A stretch of DNA of 32,783 nucleotides from contig JAGRIK010000077.1 in the NCBI GenBank assembly GCA_020443325.1, forward strand, positions 1 through 32,783, given 5' to 3'. This DNA is from Halioglobus sp. (GTDB lineage: Bacteria; Pseudomonadota; Gammaproteobacteria; Pseudomonadales; Halieaceae). The position numbers and the translations under genes are program-made. The notes below the pieces were generated by a model. It searched no databases and was not told where the DNA came from. It saw only the letters and a program-made list of their open reading frames with translations. Shown here in pieces: positions 28,683 through 32,783 of this stretch (position 1 is its first letter; every line of letters begins with the position of its first letter).

Positions 28683-29954
28683 ATGAGCTGGTATACGACA
28701 GCGAGCCGGCTTGTATTGCTGGTTGCCGTGTCGGCAGCGCTGGGCTGGATGTATGGTTACACCCGAGAGGCGGTGATTTTCGTGCTCCTGCTGTGGATTG
28801 GTTTCTGGTTGTACCAGATGCACCGAGCCCAGTTGTGGTTGAATAGTGCGGAGAAATTGCCACCGGATGCGGACGGTATATGGGGCGAACTTTTCTCCCG
28901 TATTTATTCCCAACAGAGAACAAACTCCAGGGAGAATGCCCAGTTGCAGTCAACGGTGGAGTATTTGCAGGATTCATTTGCCGCGATGCGTGATGGCGTT
29001 GTAATGGTCGATAAACAGGGCGCAATTCAATGGTTGAATCGCGCGGTAGAACCGCTGTTGGGGCTGCGCTACCCCGAGGATACTGGCCAAACCCTGACCA
29101 ACCTCGTGCGCGCTCCAGAGTTCAACCAGTATTTTTTAGCGCGTGACTATAGCAAACCGCTGCAATACCAGGCTGCAAGTGGCGATCGGTCCAGGCACCT
29201 GCGTGTGGATGTCACACGCTTCGGCGAAGGGGAACGGTTACTTTTTATACGCGACGTCAGCAGTGAAGTGCGCATGGAGAACATACGCAGGGACTTTGTC
29301 GCAAACGTGTCCCACGAGTTGCGTACCCCCCTGACAGTCATCAGCGGCTATCTCAGTACTATGCTGGAAAATGCCCAGGATGTGCCCCAGCGCTATATAA
29401 GGCCCTTGCAGCAGATGGACCAACAGGCTCATCGAATGGAAACCCTGCTGAAGGATTTACTGTGGCTGTCGCGAATCGAAAGCGAAAAGCGTGAAGATGA
29501 AAGGGAATATGTCGATATCAGGGCGTTGCTGCAGGAACTGAAGGATGAGCTGCGAGAGGCTTACCCTGAAACACGCCTGATACTAGAGGTCGATGTGGAA
29601 GCGAAAGTGTATGGTGACTACCGACAGCTGTACAGTGCGGTATCGAATCTGGTCATCAATGCCATCAAATACAACACCACTGACAGCCCTGTAACGATTC
29701 GCTGGACCTCGAAAAACGGTCGCTTACGATTGGAGGTGCAGGACAAGGGGATAGGTATAGATTCCAGCCATATACCCAGATTGACGGAGCGGTTCTACCG
29801 TGTCGATGATAGCCGCAATTCAGCCACAGGCGGCACAGGCCTGGGATTGGCAATTGTGAAGCATGTGGCCGCCGCGCACGGCGCAACCCTGGAGATAAAG
29901 AGCAAATTGGGCGAGGGTAGTACATTTACCATGGTGTTTCCGCAAAGCAGTTAA
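28683..29954 (+). CDS. phoR: Phosphate regulon sensor histidine kinase PhoR
   Basis: PhoR is the inner-membrane kinase/phosphatase partner of PhoB. The 423-residue protein has two N-terminal helices (about 8-25 and 30-45) with almost no periplasmic loop, as expected since PhoR reads the Pst/PhoU state rather than external phosphate. A PAS domain follows (about 95-195, MRDGVVMVDKQGAIQWLNRA). The H-box is FVANVSHELRTPLT (His211), and the catalytic ATPase domain has N box NLVINAIKYN, then DKGIGID and GGTGLGLAIVKH. It is directly downstream of phoB. Confidence 0.97.
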   Translation: MSWYTTASRLVLLVAVSAALGWMYGYTREAVIFVLLLWIGFWLYQMHRAQLWLNSAEKLPPDADGIWGELFSRIYSQQRTNSRENAQLQSTVEYLQDSFAAMRDGVVMVDKQGAIQWLNRAVEPLLGLRYPEDTGQTLTNLVRAPEFNQYFLARDYSKPLQYQAASGDRSRHLRVDVTRFGEGERLLFIRDVSSEVRMENIRRDFVANVSHELRTPLTVISGYLSTMLENAQDVPQRYIRPLQQMDQQAHRMETLLKDLLWLSRIESEKREDEREYVDIRALLQELKDELREAYPETRLILEVDVEAKVYGDYRQLYSAVSNLVINAIKYNTTDSPVTIRWTSKNGRLRLEVQDKGIGIDSSHIPRLTERFYRVDDSRNSATGGTGLGLAIVKHVAAAHGATLEIKSKLGEGSTFTMVFPQSS

Positions 29955-29978
29955 AGCGAGCGATAAGAGGCAAAAGTT

Positions 29979-30698
29979 ATGTTGAAGAAAGAAGATTACC
30001 AGCAACACATCTCCGCGAAATTCAACTCAGAGTTGGAATCGCTGCGCAATCATATGTTGTCGATGGGCGGCAAGGTGGAGCAGCAACTCATCACCGCGCT
30101 GGATGCCGTGATGAAAATGGACAGCGGTGAAGCCGAACTCATCGTGCGTCGCGATAGCGAGGTCAATAAGATGGAAATGGCCATTGATGACGAGTGCGCG
30201 ACAATCATTGCCCGGCGACAGCCAACCGCCAGCGACCTGCGGCTGGTCATCGCCATCATCAAGGTCAATCGGGATCTGGAGCGTATCGGCGATGAGGCTG
30301 CCAAGGTCGCCAAGCAGGCCGTGCGGATGTCGGAGGATGGCAGGTCGCCGAGTAACTTTATTGAGATAAAGCATATTGGCGCCATGGTAGGGGTAATGCT
30401 GAGACAGGCGCTCGATGCGTTTGCACGCCTGGACGTAGACCAGGCCGTTGAGGTGGTCAAGGGTGACGACAAGGTAGACAAGGAATACGGCAGTGCAATG
30501 CGCAGCCTGATCACTTTCATGGTGGAAGACCCGCGCAATATTGGCGCTATCCTCAACGAGATGTGGGCCCTGCGAAGCCTGGAGAGAATTGGCGATCACG
30601 CCTGTAATATTGCTGAACATGTGATCTATCTTGTTCGCGGACTGGATGTCCGACACGGTGGGCTCAATGAGTTGAGTGACAGGGGCGAGGGGCTCTAG
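29979..30698 (+). CDS. phoU: Phosphate signalling regulator PhoU
   Basis: PhoU links the Pst transporter to PhoR and represses the Pho response when phosphate is plentiful. The 239-residue all-helical protein has two related halves, each with the metal-binding signature: NRDLERIGDEAAKVA near 98-112 and LRSLERIGDHACNIAEH near 195-211. It follows phoR by 24 bases, with AGAGG before the ATG. In most relatives phoU ends the pst operon after pstB; here it sits between phoR and pstS, so it may be transcribed with phoBR. Confidence 0.97.
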   Translation: MLKKEDYQQHISAKFNSELESLRNHMLSMGGKVEQQLITALDAVMKMDSGEAELIVRRDSEVNKMEMAIDDECATIIARRQPTASDLRLVIAIIKVNRDLERIGDEAAKVAKQAVRMSEDGRSPSNFIEIKHIGAMVGVMLRQALDAFARLDVDQAVEVVKGDDKVDKEYGSAMRSLITFMVEDPRNIGAILNEMWALRSLERIGDHACNIAEHVIYLVRGLDVRHGGLNELSDRGEGL

Positions 30699-30747
30699 CA
30701 GGCCGTAGGCTCACCCCGTACAGGCTATTTAGGGCGAATATAGCCCG

Positions 30748-30765
30748 GTGTAATAAAACCGTAAC
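30748..30765 (+). promoter_or_regulatory. Pho box before pstS
   Basis: GTGTAAT (30748-30754), linker AAAA, and CCGTAAC (30759-30765) have the 11-base period of a Pho box. They carry the common C-to-A change in the TGTCA core of both halves. A weak -10-like CATAGA follows at 30774-30779. The site lies in the 144-base gap between phoU and pstS and suggests a separate phosphate-controlled promoter for the pst genes. The leader also has a small perfect hairpin, CCGGG/CCCGG, at 30794-30808. Confidence 0.68.
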
Positions 30766-30842
30766 AATCCGGCCATAGACTGCTCTGCAAATACCGGGGA
30801 CTGCCCGGAAAATCACTCAATCAAAGGTATGGAGTACTCTCT

Positions 30843-31982
30843 GTGAAAAATCACATGGCAGCAGTAGCAGTTATCACAGCATTGGGGGCTTTCGGTTCAG
30901 CGCAGGCAGCGAACCGCGATATCGTCAGTATTGTCGGTTCATCCACCGTGTACCCGTTTGCCACCGTGGTGGCCGAGCGTTTTGGCCGCTCCACGGATTT
31001 TAAATCTCCCAAGATCGAATCGACGGGGACCGGTGGCGGGTTGAAGCTGTTCTGCCGCGGCGTGGGAGCGGGTACGCCGGATATTACCAACGCCTCCAGG
31101 CGTATCAAGAAAAGCGAGTATGATGACTGCCAGGAGAATGGCGTCACCGAGGTTGTTGAAGTGCTGGTCGGTTACGACGGCATTGCAATTGCGAACTCCC
31201 GACAGGCCCCAGCGCTGACGCTCAGCCTTAAGGATATCTACCTGGCTCTGGCGAAGGACATCCCGGGCCCCGACGGCAAGCTGATCCCCAACCCGAATAG
31301 CACATGGAAGGACGTCAACCCGGCGTTACCGGCCACGAAGATTGAAGTACTGGGGCCGCCGCCAACCTCCGGAACCCGTGATGCCTTTGCCGAGTTGGCC
31401 ATGGCGGGCGGGGCCGAGCAACTGCCGGACCTGAAGGCATTGGCCGAGCTGGGTGCTGACCAGGTCGACGAAATCAAGGCGACAATGGCGAGGCTTGGCC
31501 TTCCTGAGGGTCTCTATGCCGCGCTGGTTGAGAAGAGTGGTGGGGCACCCAAGGGTAGCGATATTTTTGTCACGGTGGCCTATGCGATGCGAGAGGACGG
31601 TGCCTATATTGAGGCCGGTGAGAACGACAATTTGATCGTGCAAAAGCTGGAGGCCAACCCCGACGCCGTCGGTGTGTTTGGGTATAGCTTCCTTGAAGAG
31701 AATGGTGACAAGGTGCAGGGAGCGGTTGTCGACGGGGTTGCACCCGATTTCGACACGATTGCCAGTGGAGACTATCCGGTGTCGCGGCCGCTCTACTTCT
31801 ATATGAAAGGCGCCCACGTCGGCAAAATTCCTGGAATACAGGAGTACGCTGTCGAGTTTACGTCAAACAAGGCGATGGGCGAGGACGGTTACCTGACTGA
31901 GAGAGGGTTGATTCCGCTGAGTGACGAAGCGCTGAAACAGGTCCAGGCGGATGTCAAAAATATGACCCCCCTGAAAATGTAA
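30843..31982 (+). CDS. pstS: Phosphate ABC transporter substrate-binding protein PstS
   Basis: PstS is the periplasmic phosphate receptor of the PstSCAB importer. The 379-residue precursor has a signal peptide (residues 1-22, cleavage after AQA). Binding-site motifs are VGSSTVYPFA near 31-40, STGTGGGLKLFC near 60-71, and PPPTSGTRDAF near 173-183. It belongs to the long PstS type with an insertion, typical of marine proteobacteria. GTG at 30843 is preferred over the ATG at 30855 because GGAG lies 8 bases before the GTG. A Pho box precedes it and pstC follows after 23 bases. Confidence 0.96.
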   Translation: MKNHMAAVAVITALGAFGSAQAANRDIVSIVGSSTVYPFATVVAERFGRSTDFKSPKIESTGTGGGLKLFCRGVGAGTPDITNASRRIKKSEYDDCQENGVTEVVEVLVGYDGIAIANSRQAPALTLSLKDIYLALAKDIPGPDGKLIPNPNSTWKDVNPALPATKIEVLGPPPTSGTRDAFAELAMAGGAEQLPDLKALAELGADQVDEIKATMARLGLPEGLYAALVEKSGGAPKGSDIFVTVAYAMREDGAYIEAGENDNLIVQKLEANPDAVGVFGYSFLEENGDKVQGAVVDGVAPDFDTIASGDYPVSRPLYFYMKGAHVGKIPGIQEYAVEFTSNKAMGEDGYLTERGLIPLSDEALKQVQADVKNMTPLKM

Positions 31983-32005
31983 GCGCAGCGGGCAGCTAAT
32001 CAACA

Positions 32006-32783
32006 ATGCAGACGACGACGGTTTTCCTGGTACTGATAGCCCTGTGTGCTGTCAGTTTCTATACGGGACGCAGGCGATCGCAAATCCTTGCGATGCAACA
32101 GGAGGGGGGGCTCGCCTCGCTGCACTCACTGCCCAATCACTACGGCTACATGGCAGCGGTGTGGGCGGCCCTTCCCGCGCTTGTCGTCCTGCTGTTGTGG
32201 ATGGGCCTTGAATCCAGCGTTCTGCACAAGTTGGTCATTGCGCAGCTGCCGCAAAAAGTCCAGGAGATGCCCGTTGATGAGCTGGGGCTCTACTACAACC
32301 AGATACGCGGGTTCGCCAGTGGGGCTATCGACTCTGCGCAGCTGGACACGTTCCAGGTTGAAGCGGCGGAGTACTACCGCCAGACTGCAGCATCGTTCAG
32401 CCAGCTGAAGGCCGCAATGGTGTTCCTGGTGGCTGTCATTGGGACACTGTTGGCCTTGCGGCGGGTCACGCCGCTTTTCCGGGCCAGGAATCACGTCGAG
32501 AAGATTTTTGAATGGGTGCTGTTCAGCTGCTCATTTATAGCCGTGCTTACGACTCTCGGCATCGTCCTGTCGGTCATGTTCGAGGCAATCCGTTTTTTCC
32601 AGATAATCCCGCTGTCAGATTTCCTGTTTGGCCTGCAGTGGAGTCCGCAGATGGCGATTCGCGCCAACCAGGTTGCCGCGTCCGGCTCGTTCGGGTTTGT
32701 CCCTCTTTTGGTCGGCACGCTTCTTATTTCGGCGGTGGCCCTGCTGATTGCTGTACCGGTCGGGCTGATGTCCGCTATCTACC
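32006..32783 (+). CDS. pstC: Phosphate ABC transporter permease PstC (5' part)
   Basis: This is the first 259 codons of an open frame that runs off the right edge. PstC is one of two membrane subunits of the phosphate importer. Hydrophobic segments appear at about 3-19, 49-67, 137-151, 167-191 and 235-254. FGFVPLLVGTLLIS near 229-242 is the recognisable start of the permease core. The long segment before it, with a soluble helical stretch (about 70-135), marks the extended PstC variant known from Pseudomonas and Vibrio relatives, not the short E. coli form. The ribosome site before the ATG is weak. The truncation is due to the window, not a mutation. Confidence 0.92.
   Translation, partial: MQTTTVFLVLIALCAVSFYTGRRRSQILAMQQEGGLASLHSLPNHYGYMAAVWAALPALVVLLLWMGLESSVLHKLVIAQLPQKVQEMPVDELGLYYNQIRGFASGAIDSAQLDTFQVEAAEYYRQTAASFSQLKAAMVFLVAVIGTLLALRRVTPLFRARNHVEKIFEWVLFSCSFIAVLTTLGIVLSVMFEAIRFFQIIPLSDFLFGLQWSPQMAIRANQVAASGSFGFVPLLVGTLLISAVALLIAVPVGLMSAIY

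Noticed and set aside
32006-32783. pstC as a truncated pseudogene
   Set aside because: The frame is open to the last base of the window and has intact family features, so the end is simply the window edge.

Overview
The window is a chromosomal stretch from a gammaproteobacterium. Its GC-rich housekeeping genes most resemble the marine Cellvibrionales/Halieaceae type, with Pseudomonas-like gene orders. Evidence: an smc-zipA-ligA cluster (Smc rather than MukB), a split ccmH/ccmI pair at the end of a full ccm operon, divergent tesA / ybbA-ybbP, the long PstC variant, and a lactate-dehydrogenase-like malate dehydrogenase. The taxonomic call is inference from gene content, not from a search.

Layout. 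1-164: a perfect hairpin repeat and a short GC-rich direct repeat. 165-2092 (minus): bioA and tesA, overlapping by 4 bases. 2091-5234 (plus): ybbA-ybbP, an ABC exporter of the lipoprotein/FtsX type, divergent from tesA with overlapping start codons. 5244-5305: a 9-bp tandem repeat. 5349-5996 (minus): a TetR-type regulator. 5997-6417: a non-coding spacer with two large palindromes. 6418-7398 (minus): mdh. 7633-15447 (plus): ttcA followed by ccmABCDEFGHI, nearly all joined by 1-11 base overlaps. 15448-15846: a spacer with a 112-base compound palindrome, then AT-rich DNA. 15847-22935 (plus): smc, zipA, ligA and an SLT-like lipoprotein. 23124-27810 (plus): three overlapping genes for an NAD(P)-linked 2-oxoglutarate:acceptor oxidoreductase, ending in a clear terminator. 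27891-32783 (plus): a Pho-box promoter, phoB, phoR, phoU, a second Pho box, pstS, and the 5' part of pstC cut by the window edge.

How the genes work together. CcmABCDE carry and load heme, and CcmFGHI reduce apocytochrome and ligate heme, so the organism makes c-type cytochromes. Smc, ZipA and LigA serve chromosome organisation, division and replication/repair. PhoBR/PhoU/Pst form the phosphate-starvation circuit, with two visible Pho boxes. The KorAB-flavoprotein set would oxidise 2-oxoglutarate to succinyl-CoA and pass electrons to NAD(P)+.

The most unusual content is non-coding. Three palindromes (1-53, 6054-6120, 6234-6286) share an identical 23-base loop, but one of them has entirely different, still perfectly self-complementary stems. 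A fourth palindrome (15488-15599) is built differently, with two small hairpins inside its loop. These are the best candidates here for a little-described element family. No defence island, CRISPR array, insertion sequence, tRNA or rRNA was seen.
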